The notes beneath the pieces are model-generated. The model was not told the DNA's origin. It made no database searches and saw nothing but the letters and a program-made list of their open reading frames with translations. A program made the translations under genes and the position numbers. From NCBI GenBank assembly GCA_029939615.1, contig JAOZSP010000024.1:1-14773 (forward strand): 14,773 nucleotides of DNA, written 5' to 3'. The DNA is from Candidatus Izemoplasma sp. Lineage in GTDB: Bacteria; Bacillota_I; Bacilli_A; Izemoplasmatales; Izemoplasmataceae. This document shows, one piece after another, positions 1-6,311 of this stretch (the stretch's first letter is position 1; each line of letters opens with the position of its first letter).

Positions 1-1
1 A

Positions 2-592
2 GAGTTAATGGATTATCTTAATATAGAGAAAGCAAATCTAGTAGGAATAAGTTATGGTGCAAGTATTGCATTGCAGTTTGCAGTGAAGCATGAAGAGTAT
101 ATTAAGAAAATGGTAATCGCAAATGTAGTGTCTAAAACGTCAAAATGGCTTAAAGCAATTGGAGATGGGTGGAACAAAGTAGCTCTTACTAGAGATGGAG
201 AGGCTTATTATAATATTTCAATCCCATATATCTATTCTCCACAGTTTTATACAAAGCAAATAAAATGGATGGAAAACAGAAAAGAAATCTTAATACCTTT
301 ATTTAGTAATCCAGAATTTTTAGATGCTATGATTCGTTTAACAAAAAGTGCTGAAACACACAACGTAAATAATGATTTATCAAAAATCAATATAAATACA
401 TTAATTATCTCTTCTGAGGAAGATTATTTAACACCAGTCTTCGAACAAAAACACCTTAATTCGAAAATTAAGAATTCAAGTTTAGTGGTAATACCAGAAT
501 GCGGGCATGCAAGCATGTATGAAAAACCAGTGTTATTTACTTCGCTAATACTTGGGTTTATTAATAATAATCAAAATAAAACGATAATATAG
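2..592 (+). CDS. Alpha/beta hydrolase, 5'-truncated by window edge
   Basis: This is the C-terminal part of an alpha/beta-hydrolase fold enzyme, probably cytoplasmic because no signal or membrane segment is visible. Counting from the ATG at position 8, the nucleophile elbow is G-I-S-Y-G with Ser15. The likely acid is Asp139 in S-E-E-D-Y, and the likely base is His167 in C-G-H-A-S, so the catalytic triad is complete. The frame is open to the left edge. The ATG at 8 lies inside the conserved helix and strand before the nucleophile, so it is internal, and the oxyanion-loop region (HG motif) must lie outside the window. The gene ends nine bases before the next hydrolase, whose Shine-Dalgarno overlaps this stop, so the two are surely co-transcribed. 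The substrate cannot be told; the family includes esterases, lipases, peptidases and haloperoxidase-like enzymes. Confidence 0.9.
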   Translation, partial: ELMDYLNIEKANLVGISYGASIALQFAVKHEEYIKKMVIANVVSKTSKWLKAIGDGWNKVALTRDGEAYYNISIPYIYSPQFYTKQIKWMENRKEILIPLFSNPEFLDAMIRLTKSAETHNVNNDLSKININTLIISSEEDYLTPVFEQKHLNSKIKNSSLVVIPECGHASMYEKPVLFTSLILGFINNNQNKTII

Positions 593-601
593 GAGGTCCA
601 A

Positions 602-1480
602 ATGGAAAAGAAAAAAGTATTATTAGCAAACGGAGAAACATACTATTACATCGACGAGGGAACAGGGAAAGAAACAATTTTATTAGTTCATGGAAATATG
701 AGTAGTGGGGTTCACTACAAACCTTTAATCGAGAAGTTTAAAAAGGATTACCGCGTTATAGCGCCTGATATGAGAGGTTTTGGAGATTCAACATACAAGA
801 AAAATATTGAGTCTTTAGAAGATTTAAGTGATGATTTATTCTTATTACTTGAAGAATTGAATATTAACAAGGTTCATGTTGCTGGGTGGTCTACAGGTGG
901 TGCTGTAATTTTAAAATTAGCTGCTAAACATAATGAATTAATTGACAAGATAGTTTTAATAGAATCTGCATCATATAGAGGATATCCAGTCTTTAAAAAA
1001 GATAAGGACAATCAACCGATTATAGGTGTATCATATGATAACATTGAAGAATTAGCTCAAGATCCAGTCCAAGTATTACCAATTGTAGTTGCTTTAGAAA
1101 ACAATGATGTAGCTACAATAAAATATATTTGGGATTTACTAATTTACAATGTAAACAAACCTTCAAAAGAAGATGATGATCTATATTTAAGCGAAACTAT
1201 GAAACAAGTTAATATTGTAGATATAGATTGGTGTTTAACAAGGTTTAATATGTCATCTTCATCAAATGGAGTAACCGAAGGAGATAACTCAATTAAGAAT
1301 GTAATATCTCCAGTACTATCATTATGGAGTGAGAAAGATATAGTAGTTTTAGAATATATGATAGATGAAACTGTTCAAGCATTGAAAGACTCTAAAAAGG
1401 TTATTTTAATGAATTCTGGCCATTCACCATTGGTGGATTGTCCAGATGAATTATATAAACTAATGATAGATTTTTTCTAG
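602..1480 (+). CDS. Alpha/beta hydrolase
   Basis: This is a full-length 292-residue alpha/beta-hydrolase. The oxyanion-loop motif is V-H-G-N at residues 29-32, followed by a P-D-M-R-G-F-G-D-S segment typical of the family. The nucleophile is Ser97 in G-W-S-T-G-G. Asp246 in S-E-K-D and His274 in S-G-H-S complete the triad. No signal peptide or membrane helix is visible, so it is likely cytoplasmic. AGGAGGT at 591-597 sits at a good distance from the ATG and overlaps the stop of the upstream hydrolase, which indicates translational coupling. The two neighbours belong to the same superfamily but are divergent, so they are either an old duplication or an operon of related activities. A strong hairpin terminator follows the stop. 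The fold is certain; the substrate is unknown. Confidence 0.93.
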   Translation: MEKKKVLLANGETYYYIDEGTGKETILLVHGNMSSGVHYKPLIEKFKKDYRVIAPDMRGFGDSTYKKNIESLEDLSDDLFLLLEELNINKVHVAGWSTGGAVILKLAAKHNELIDKIVLIESASYRGYPVFKKDKDNQPIIGVSYDNIEELAQDPVQVLPIVVALENNDVATIKYIWDLLIYNVNKPSKEDDDLYLSETMKQVNIVDIDWCLTRFNMSSSSNGVTEGDNSIKNVISPVLSLWSEKDIVVLEYMIDETVQALKDSKKVILMNSGHSPLVDCPDELYKLMIDFF

Positions 1481-1492
1481 AATGCCTCCAAT

Positions 1493-1519
1493 AAAAGGAC
1501 ATCAATTTGATGTCCTTTT
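1493..1519. terminator. Intrinsic terminator after hydrolase operon
   Basis: An 11-bp perfect stem (AAAAGGACATC with its complement GATGTCCTTTT) encloses the 5-base loop AATTT, with A-rich and T-rich ends. It lies 13 bases after the hydrolase stop. Confidence 0.85.
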
Positions 1520-1550
1520 ATCAAATATATTAATTTAAAATACACCAGTC

Positions 1551-1574
1551 TTGATTTATTTGCAAATAAATCAA
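1551..1574. promoter_or_regulatory. Perfect 24-bp palindrome, candidate operator of the diguanylate cyclase gene
   Basis: The half-site TTGATTTATTTG is followed with no spacer by its exact reverse complement. The right half overlaps the proposed -35 hexamer (1560-1565) of the downstream gene. A 24-bp palindrome with no loop suits a dimeric DNA-binding protein better than an RNA hairpin. The binding protein is not identified. Confidence 0.6.
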
Positions 1575-1589
1575 ATGATATAGTATAAT
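1560..1589 (+). promoter_or_regulatory. Promoter of the diguanylate cyclase gene
   Basis: The -35 is TTGCAA (1560-1565), the spacer is 18 bp and the -10 is TATAAT (1584-1589). The -35 lies in the centre of the 24-bp palindrome, so a bound regulator would block it. Confidence 0.55.
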
Positions 1590-1625
1590 TTAGTATATAA
1601 CAATAATTTTTTGAAGGAGACTTAC

Positions 1626-3206
1626 ATGAAAAAATTACTAAATCAAAAGTACATTCTAGTGTATTGTCTAATAACAATAATATTTATTACTGTTATTGTC
1701 TTTTTTATTGGTCGTTTTGAGAGTAGTAAAACTGCTCATGTAAATGAAAATATTAGTTCATTAGAAGCACAAATTGATACTACTATACAAAGCTACAGAC
1801 TCTTTTCTGAGTACATTTATGAAGACTTAATTGATAATGATTATGTACTTGAAAAAATGAGTTTAGCTGCTAATGGAACCGAAGCTGAGAAAGATATATT
1901 ACGTGATGAGTTGTACGATTATTTTGAAGATGATTATGAGAATTTACATAGATATGACTTTAGGCAATTTCATTTTCACTTGCCTGATTCAACTAGTTTT
2001 TTAAGAATGCATAAGCCAGATAAATATGGAGATGAGTTATCTGATGTTAGATATTCAATAAGAACTGTTAATGAGGAACAAAAATTTATTTCTGGTTTTG
2101 AGGAAGGAAGGATTTTTAATGGCTATCGCTTTGTTTACCCGTTAGAGTATAATGGGGAACACGTTGGTAGTGTTGAAGTTAGTATAGCTCTTTCTTCAGT
2201 AATAAATGTGCTATCGAGTATTTATGAGCGTGATTATTATTTTATTCTTAGAGAAGATGTTGTTAATGAAATCGTGTTTGATGATGAACTAGATAATTAT
2301 GCAAAATCATTTATTAGTGATAATTTTTTAATTGATGTTGCAACTTCTAATGATACTATTTATCATAATTTGATACAAGAAGACGACATTTCTGCTTTTT
2401 TCTCGTCAATTAATAAGAATGATTTAGAAGGAATGGATGAAATGGAGACTATAGGATTAATTCATGAATTCAATGGGAAAAATTACGAAGTTTTACTTTA
2501 TCCAATAGAGAATATCGAAGGAGAAAATGTTTCTTACTTTATTTCGATTTCCAATGAAACTGGGTATGAGGAATTAACATCTCAGTTTAGAATTACTATT
2601 GCTATAATCTTTACTGTATATATACTTATTCTTACTATTATAACGATAATAATAAGAACACAATTATTACTTAGAAAACTATCATATACTGATAAATTAA
2701 CAAGTCTTGATAATCGTAGAAAATTTGAAATAGATTTTAAACATGAAATGGTGCATTTTAAAAGAGGATTACAAGATGTTAGTATAATTATGTTTGATAT
2801 TGATCATTTCAAACTTGTAAATGATGCTCACGGTCACGATGTCGGGGATGTGGTTCTTTCGGAGATTGCTTTACTAGTTAAAACTATTTTAAGAAGAGAT
2901 GATTATTTTTCTAGATATGGTGGTGAAGAATTTCTTGCAATGTTAGTAGGTTCCTCATCAGAGAATGCAACAAAAAAAGCTGAACAAATCAGAAAACAAG
3001 TAGAGGCTTATGATTTTGGTGAAGTTGGAAAAGTTACTGTTAGTCTTGGAGTATATTATATTGAAGATGCTGATTTATCATTTGAAGATGCTGTTAAAGC
3101 TGTTGATCGTGCAATGTATTATGCAAAAGAACATGGACGAAACAAAGTAGCAAACTATAATGATATTGGTGAAAAAGAGATAACAAAGATAAATCAAAGA
3201 GAATAA
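1626..3206 (+). CDS. Membrane diguanylate cyclase with dCache-like sensor
   Basis: The protein makes c-di-GMP from two GTP at the membrane. The ATG at 1626 is chosen because AAGGAGA (1614-1620) sits five bases upstream; an in-frame TTG at 1611 overlaps that site. The 526 residues comprise a membrane segment (about 8-29), an extracellular region of about 290 residues, a second membrane segment (about 324-346) and a GGDEF domain (about 360-515). The extracellular part contains F-L-R-M-H-K-P and Y-G-D-E-L-S near residues 124-138, a signature I know from double-Cache sensors (dCache_3 type). The active-site loop is G-G-E-E-F at 432-436. R423-x-x-D426 is the allosteric inhibition site, so the enzyme should be product-inhibited. 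The ligand is unknown. TraX follows after 28 bases and is probably in the same transcript. Confidence 0.92.
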   Translation: MKKLLNQKYILVYCLITIIFITVIVFFIGRFESSKTAHVNENISSLEAQIDTTIQSYRLFSEYIYEDLIDNDYVLEKMSLAANGTEAEKDILRDELYDYFEDDYENLHRYDFRQFHFHLPDSTSFLRMHKPDKYGDELSDVRYSIRTVNEEQKFISGFEEGRIFNGYRFVYPLEYNGEHVGSVEVSIALSSVINVLSSIYERDYYFILREDVVNEIVFDDELDNYAKSFISDNFLIDVATSNDTIYHNLIQEDDISAFFSSINKNDLEGMDEMETIGLIHEFNGKNYEVLLYPIENIEGENVSYFISISNETGYEELTSQFRITIAIIFTVYILILTIITIIIRTQLLLRKLSYTDKLTSLDNRRKFEIDFKHEMVHFKRGLQDVSIIMFDIDHFKLVNDAHGHDVGDVVLSEIALLVKTILRRDDYFSRYGGEEFLAMLVGSSSENATKKAEQIRKQVEAYDFGEVGKVTVSLGVYYIEDADLSFEDAVKAVDRAMYYAKEHGRNKVANYNDIGEKEITKINQRE

Positions 3207-3234
3207 GAATTAACAACTTAAAAGAGGTATTTGT

Positions 3235-3939
3235 ATGAAGGTTTTAAATAGTTTTCATCTAAAAATGATTGGAATTATTACAATGACTATTGATCATATA
3301 GGATATATTATGTACCCTGATCTGACTTGGCTTAGAATTGTTGGAAGGATTGCGTTTCCGATATTTGCATTTTTAATTGCAGAAGGGTTTAGACATACTA
3401 AAGATGTAAATAAGTATTTTATTAGATTAAGTGTTTTTGCTCTTGTAATTCAATTACCATTTTTCTTAATCGGGTTATTCCCAAATATTCTTCCTAGTGG
3501 TACAAGTATTCCGTCTGTACCAATGAATATCTTTTTTACATTGGCTTTGGGATTACTAATTTTAATTGTTCTTGAAAAAGGACTTAAGTACTATATTGCG
3601 ATAATACCAATTATTGTTTTAGCTTGGGTTTTAGAAGTAGATTATGGGATTTACGGGATACTATCAATAGTTATTATGTACTACTTTAGAAATTGGAAAC
3701 TACTGTTGGCTTGGATTTTATTAAACTTATTATTTGCTGCTAACTATTACTATGGAAATGATATATTTGGTAGTACATTTAGTAGTTTAAATTATTCTCG
3801 AGTTCAATTGTATTCACTAATGGCTATAATGTTTATTCTCCTTTACAACGGTAAACAAGGGCTTAAGACGAGGTATTTATTCTATTTCTATTATCCTACA
3901 CATATGATAGTTATATTCTTGATTGATATGATTAGATAG
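3235..3939 (+). CDS. TraX family integral membrane protein
   Basis: This 234-residue, very hydrophobic protein has about seven or eight membrane helices. The N-terminal half carries the TraX-family signature: K-M-I-G-I-I-T-M-T-I-D-H-I-G near residue 10, then R-I-V-G-R-I-A-F-P-I-F-A-F-L-I-A-E-G-F near 40, followed by H-T-K-D and Y-F-I-R. The conserved Asp and His in the first helix are present. TraX of the F plasmid is needed for N-acetylation of pilin and resembles integral membrane acyltransferases. Chromosomal copies occur widely outside conjugation systems, and no transfer gene is nearby here. A role in acylating an envelope component is inference. The Shine-Dalgarno AAAGAGG precedes the ATG. 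The gene follows the diguanylate cyclase closely, which may place it under c-di-GMP-linked envelope control. Confidence 0.88.
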   Translation: MKVLNSFHLKMIGIITMTIDHIGYIMYPDLTWLRIVGRIAFPIFAFLIAEGFRHTKDVNKYFIRLSVFALVIQLPFFLIGLFPNILPSGTSIPSVPMNIFFTLALGLLILIVLEKGLKYYIAIIPIIVLAWVLEVDYGIYGILSIVIMYYFRNWKLLLAWILLNLLFAANYYYGNDIFGSTFSSLNYSRVQLYSLMAIMFILLYNGKQGLKTRYLFYFYYPTHMIVIFLIDMIR

Positions 3940-3989
3940 TTGTCTTATACTGTATTTCGTTAATAAAAATAATTAAAAATAATTTTTTG

Positions 3990-4018
3990 TTGATTAAAAA
4001 TTATTTATAGGTTATAAT
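3990..4018 (+). promoter_or_regulatory. Promoter of the YbjQ operon
   Basis: The -35 is TTGATT (3990-3995), followed by a 17-bp spacer and TATAAT (4013-4018). The start of transcription would fall about 40 bases before the ATG at 4065. Confidence 0.7.
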
Positions 4019-4064
4019 AAAGTGTAACATGAGAAAGTATCTTAAAGATTGAAAGGAGAAAATT

Positions 4065-4391
4065 ATGATTACAAGAAAAGAATTATTAACAATTAATGAA
4101 TATCCTGGTCGTGAAATTACTGAGATATTAGGTTATGTAAAAGGTTCTACTGTTCAGACAAAGAATATTGGTAAAGACTTCTTAGCGGGACTTAAGAGTT
4201 TAATCGGTGGTGAGATTACTTCATATACTGAAATGATGAATGATGCTAGAAAAATCGCTACTGAAAGATTACTAAAAGATGCTGATGCATTAGGAGCTGA
4301 TGCAGTTGTTGGTTTTAGACTGCAAACGTCATCTGTTATGGGTGGAGCTGCTGAAATAATTGCTTATGGTACTGCTGTTAAATTGAGTTAA
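4065..4391 (+). CDS. YbjQ/UPF0145 family protein
   Basis: This 108-residue protein has the full length and motifs of the YbjQ (UPF0145, PF01906) family. These are the opening T-x-x-x-x-P-G-R-E-I-x-E, the G-x-V-x-G-S-T-V segment, then E-M-M-x-x-A-R-x-x-A near residue 63, A-D-A-L-G-A-D-A-V-V-G-F-R near 82, and the closing E-I-I-A-Y-G-T-A-V. The family is labelled heavy-metal-binding by some databases, but its biochemical role is not settled. Members form homo-oligomers and are soluble. AAAGGAG lies six bases before the ATG. It is the first gene of a short operon with a small membrane protein and a tail-anchored protein, which suggests that the soluble oligomer works at the membrane. That last point is inference. 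Confidence 0.9.
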   Translation: MITRKELLTINEYPGREITEILGYVKGSTVQTKNIGKDFLAGLKSLIGGEITSYTEMMNDARKIATERLLKDADALGADAVVGFRLQTSSVMGGAAEIIAYGTAVKLS

Positions 4392-4415
4392 TTGATTTAA
4401 GAAGGAGTGTTCAAT

Positions 4416-4862
4416 ATGTATAATATGCATAAAATGGATAGAACACCGAAAATTTTAACTATTATAGGACTTGTGTTCGAGGTAGTGGGAATTATCGGTA
4501 TATTTATTGGTGCCTATATTATGAGAAATTTAATGGATTTTTCATTTATGTCACCTGAAACTTTAGAAATTTCGCAAGAGGAATTTGATATGATTATTGA
4601 TATATATACATGGATTGGTAATTTGTTAGTTGTAATGGGAATAATAATGAGTGTTTTTTTATTTGTTAATTTGATTCTTTTTCCAAAACTTATTAAATCA
4701 AAATATACAGAGGAATCAGCAAAAAAAGTTTATTTATATCAAGCTATTTGGGGAGGGTTAAACCTTCTTTCTAATCAAGTTGTAGGAATCTTATATTTAA
4801 TATCTGGTGTGTCAGGTTATAACGGACATGTTGAAGAAAAAGATATAAGAGATGGTATATAA
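4416..4862 (+). CDS. Small membrane protein of unknown function
   Basis: I do not recognise this 148-residue protein with certainty. The ATG at 4416 is used because AAGGAG (4402-4407) lies at normal spacing. A GTG at 4407 overlaps that site and is discarded. The N-terminus is Met-rich and basic. Then come a membrane helix (about 14-36), a short acidic extracellular or loop segment rich in Glu and Ser (about 45-60), a second helix (about 65-87), a K-L-I-K-S-K-Y stretch, and a third hydrophobic region (about 107-128), ending in an acidic tail. The general pattern resembles DUF4064-like small membrane proteins, but this is a weak resemblance. It starts 24 bases after the YbjQ stop, so the two are co-transcribed. 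Confidence 0.8.
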   Translation: MYNMHKMDRTPKILTIIGLVFEVVGIIGIFIGAYIMRNLMDFSFMSPETLEISQEEFDMIIDIYTWIGNLLVVMGIIMSVFLFVNLILFPKLIKSKYTEESAKKVYLYQAIWGGLNLLSNQVVGILYLISGVSGYNGHVEEKDIRDGI

Positions 4863-4896
4863 ATTTTAGGATGGATATTAAACGAGTAAAAATCCT

Positions 4897-5145
4897 ATGG
4901 GAGATCAAAGTAGAAATTACAATAAAAATATGAATAGTCATGATATGACTTATCAAAAAGCAAAGGGTGAGTCACAAAAGGGTATGGATGCGATGAATCC
5001 AGGAAAAAATTTTAGTTGGGATGAAATGGAAAAACAAGATAATTTAATTACTGGGCAGAAAGATCGCAGTTTTGGAAAATATGTTTATTACACAGTGTTT
5101 TTCGGGATTATTGCATTGATATTATTTTTTGCATTTGTATTTTAA
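4897..5145 (+). CDS. Small tail-anchored protein, unknown function
   Basis: This 82-residue protein has a hydrophilic N-terminal part rich in Asn, Gln, Lys, Met and Asp (residues 1-60) and one C-terminal membrane segment (about 63-82, Y-Y-T-V-F-F-G-I-I-A-L-I-L-F-F), so it is probably anchored by its tail with the bulk in the cytoplasm. I recognise no family. A stop lies in frame 15 to 18 bases before this ATG, so it is the first possible ATG. The Shine-Dalgarno is poor (only GAG at 4884-4886). The next in-frame Met is 12 codons later, so the exact start is uncertain. It is the last gene of the YbjQ operon, 34 bases after the membrane protein, and is followed by a terminator. The lysine-rich, charged N-terminal part and the clean end at the terminator support a real gene. 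Confidence 0.65.
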   Translation: MGDQSRNYNKNMNSHDMTYQKAKGESQKGMDAMNPGKNFSWDEMEKQDNLITGQKDRSFGKYVYYTVFFGIIALILFFAFVF

Positions 5146-5160
5146 GATATTTGAATATTA

Positions 5161-5198
5161 AAAAAGTGTTAATCCATATTTACGGATTAACACTTTTT
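5161..5198. terminator. Bidirectional terminator between YbjQ operon and methylglyoxal synthase
   Basis: A 15-bp perfect stem (AAAAAGTGTTAATCC with GGATTAACACTTTTT) encloses an 8-base loop. It has T-rich ends in both directions and serves two convergent units. Confidence 0.9.
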
Positions 5199-5200
5199 AT

Positions 5201-5563
5201 TTACTTAAGAATTTTGAAGAACATTTCGGCGGTATTTATGTTTGAAGCAAGTGGTATTTTGTATACATCACTCAGTCTAAATAATGCTGAAACATCTGGT
5301 TCGTGCGGTTGTGCAGTTAATGGGTCTCTAAAAAACAGTATTAGATCAATATCTCCATTAGCTACTTGAGCACCAATTTCTTGGTCTCCTCCAAGTGGTC
5401 CGCTTTTATAGCAGTGAATACTAAGTCCTGTTGCTTTCATTACTTTGATACCTGTTGTACCAGTTGCAACTAATTCATGTTTTGATAGAGTTTCCTTATG
5501 TTTTTTACAAAATGATATCATTTCTTCTTTTTTCTTATCATGTGCGATAATAGCAATTCTCAT
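5201..5563 (-). CDS. mgsA: Methylglyoxal synthase
   Basis: This cytoplasmic enzyme converts dihydroxyacetone phosphate to methylglyoxal and phosphate, a bypass of lower glycolysis under phosphate limitation. The ATG at 5563 is used because GAGGTGG (5569-5575) lies five bases upstream; a GTG at 5572 overlaps it. The product of 120 residues is complete but short next to Bacillus (about 137) and E. coli (152) enzymes. The motifs are A-H-D at 7-9, T-G-T-T-G at 34-38 for phosphate binding, S-G-P-L-G-G-D-Q at 54-61 with Asp60 (catalytic Asp71 in E. coli), F-F-R-D-P-L with Asp80, and P-H-E-P-D with His87 and Asp90. The gene is transcribed alone, away from its neighbours, and ends at a strong terminator shared with the YbjQ operon. 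Confidence 0.97.
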   Translation of the reverse strand: MRIAIIAHDKKKEEMISFCKKHKETLSKHELVATGTTGIKVMKATGLSIHCYKSGPLGGDQEIGAQVANGDIDLILFFRDPLTAQPHEPDVSALFRLSDVYKIPLASNINTAEMFFKILK

Positions 5564-5608
5564 GTTTTCCACCTCGTTTTAATTATACACTAGAAAGTTG
5601 AAATATAA

Positions 5609-5639
5609 TTACAAATAAAAATATATAGTATGGTAAAAT
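5609..5639 (+). promoter_or_regulatory. Probable promoter of the small Ser/Arg-rich gene
   Basis: An extended -10, TGG followed by TAAAAT (5634-5639), has TTACAA (5609-5614) as a 19-bp-spaced -35. The extended -10 carries most of the support. The mgsA promoter must lie in the same 100 bases on the other strand; a TATAAT (5582-5587) is there but without a good -35. Confidence 0.4.
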
Positions 5640-5668
5640 AGAGATGACTTATTTAAGGGGGAACTTAT

Positions 5669-5902
5669 ATGGGTAGAAGAGTTTCAAGTAGTAGAAGTAG
5701 AGGAATTAGTGGTAGAGGTTTTAAAGCAAGTGGCTTTAAAAGTTCAGGATTTAAATCTAGTGGTAGCCGTTCTTTTGGTGGATATAATCACCGATATCGT
5801 CCTTATCGAAGAAATTATTTTTTTGATAGTTTATCACCTAGAGGGAAATTGATTTATATTTGTTTTCTAATAATATTATTTGTTGTTGTTTCATTTTTAT
5901 AG
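5669..5902 (+). CDS. Small Ser/Arg/Gly-rich tail-anchored protein
   Basis: This 77-residue protein belongs to no family I can name. Residues 1-50 are low-complexity and strongly basic (Ser, Arg, Gly). They hold three near-tandem copies of a five-residue unit S-G-F-K-x (about 16-31), then G-S-R-S-F-G-G-Y and an Arg/Tyr stretch R-Y-R-P-Y-R-R-N-Y. Residues 60-77 form one membrane helix at the extreme C-terminus. The layout predicts a positively charged, disordered cytoplasmic tail tethered to the membrane, able to bind acidic partners such as nucleic acid or lipid head groups (inference). The Shine-Dalgarno AAGGGGG (5655-5661) is strong and a tight hairpin terminator follows the stop at once, so this is a single-gene unit that is probably well expressed. 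Confidence 0.75.
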   Translation: MGRRVSSSRSRGISGRGFKASGFKSSGFKSSGSRSFGGYNHRYRPYRRNYFFDSLSPRGKLIYICFLIILFVVVSFL

Positions 5903-5903
5903 A

Positions 5904-5927
5904 AAAAAGGTGCGAGAGCACCTTTTT
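5904..5927. terminator. Terminator between convergent small genes
   Basis: A 10-bp perfect stem (AAAAAGGTGC with GCACCTTTTT) is closed by a GAGA tetraloop of the stable GNRA class. It starts two bases after the stop of the plus-strand gene and reaches the stop of the minus-strand gene. Confidence 0.9.
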
Positions 5928-6237
5928 AAGTTGTAAATAGTTTGATCAATCTAGTTATTTTGTCATAGTTAATATATCTCGATTCTCTTAATAATTCTTT
6001 ACCTTCACTAAATATTAACACAGTAGGAACACTGAAAATCAAATATTCTCCTCTAAATCTATCAATATCATCAATGTAGATATTGTGTATTTCGATTTTA
6101 TCAAGGTTTGGAATATTTCTTTCTAGTAATCCTAGTAGAGTTTTACAAGCACTACATGTATGAGATTTTGCGATTATCATCACAAAGTCTTTCTTTATTA
6201 CCTTTTCAACATCTTTATAGTTTTCAATAATATTCAT
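5926..6237 (-). CDS. Thioredoxin-like protein
   Basis: This 103-residue single-domain thioredoxin-fold protein has the redox motif C28-S-A-C31 (S-H-T-C-S-A-C-K) and the cis-proline signature S-V-P-T near residue 70, followed by V-L-I-F-S-E-G-K-E. There is no signal peptide or membrane helix, so it is cytoplasmic. The CSAC motif differs from the CGPC of housekeeping thioredoxin and the sequence is closer to YtpP/YdbP-type paralogues, so it is probably an accessory disulfide reductase and not TrxA. GATGAGG lies upstream of the ATG. It follows the receptor gene on the same strand by 74 bases, without a visible terminator between, so it may be co-transcribed with it. Confidence 0.88.
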   Translation of the reverse strand: MNIIENYKDVEKVIKKDFVMIIAKSHTCSACKTLLGLLERNIPNLDKIEIHNIYIDDIDRFRGEYLIFSVPTVLIFSEGKELLRESRYINYDKITRLIKLFTT

Positions 6238-6311
6238 TTTATCGCCTCATCTTATAACGTTATTATATATGTTAGTATAGAAGTTTTTGGTAGTATTGTC
6301 TAGGTTTACGC

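Noticed and set aside
1611..1625. TTG start of the diguanylate cyclase 15 bases upstream
   Set aside because: It overlaps the Shine-Dalgarno AAGGAGA of the ATG at 1626.
1477..1677. Minus-strand ORF of 66 codons
   Set aside because: It spans a terminator, a palindrome and a promoter and has no Shine-Dalgarno or protein-like family motif.
3235..3939. TraX as a sign of a conjugative element
   Set aside because: No other transfer, integrase or relaxase gene is present, and the family is common outside such elements.
4407..4415. GTG start of the small membrane protein
   Set aside because: The GTG is part of the Shine-Dalgarno region; the ATG at 4416 has correct spacing.
4871..4933. Twenty-codon ORF just before the tail-anchored gene
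   Set aside because: It overlaps that gene in another frame and has only a weak ribosome site; tested as a frameshift partner, it does not extend any domain.
5564..5572. GTG start of methylglyoxal synthase on the minus strand
   Set aside because: It lies in the Shine-Dalgarno; the ATG at 5563 starts the conserved M-R-I-A-I strand.
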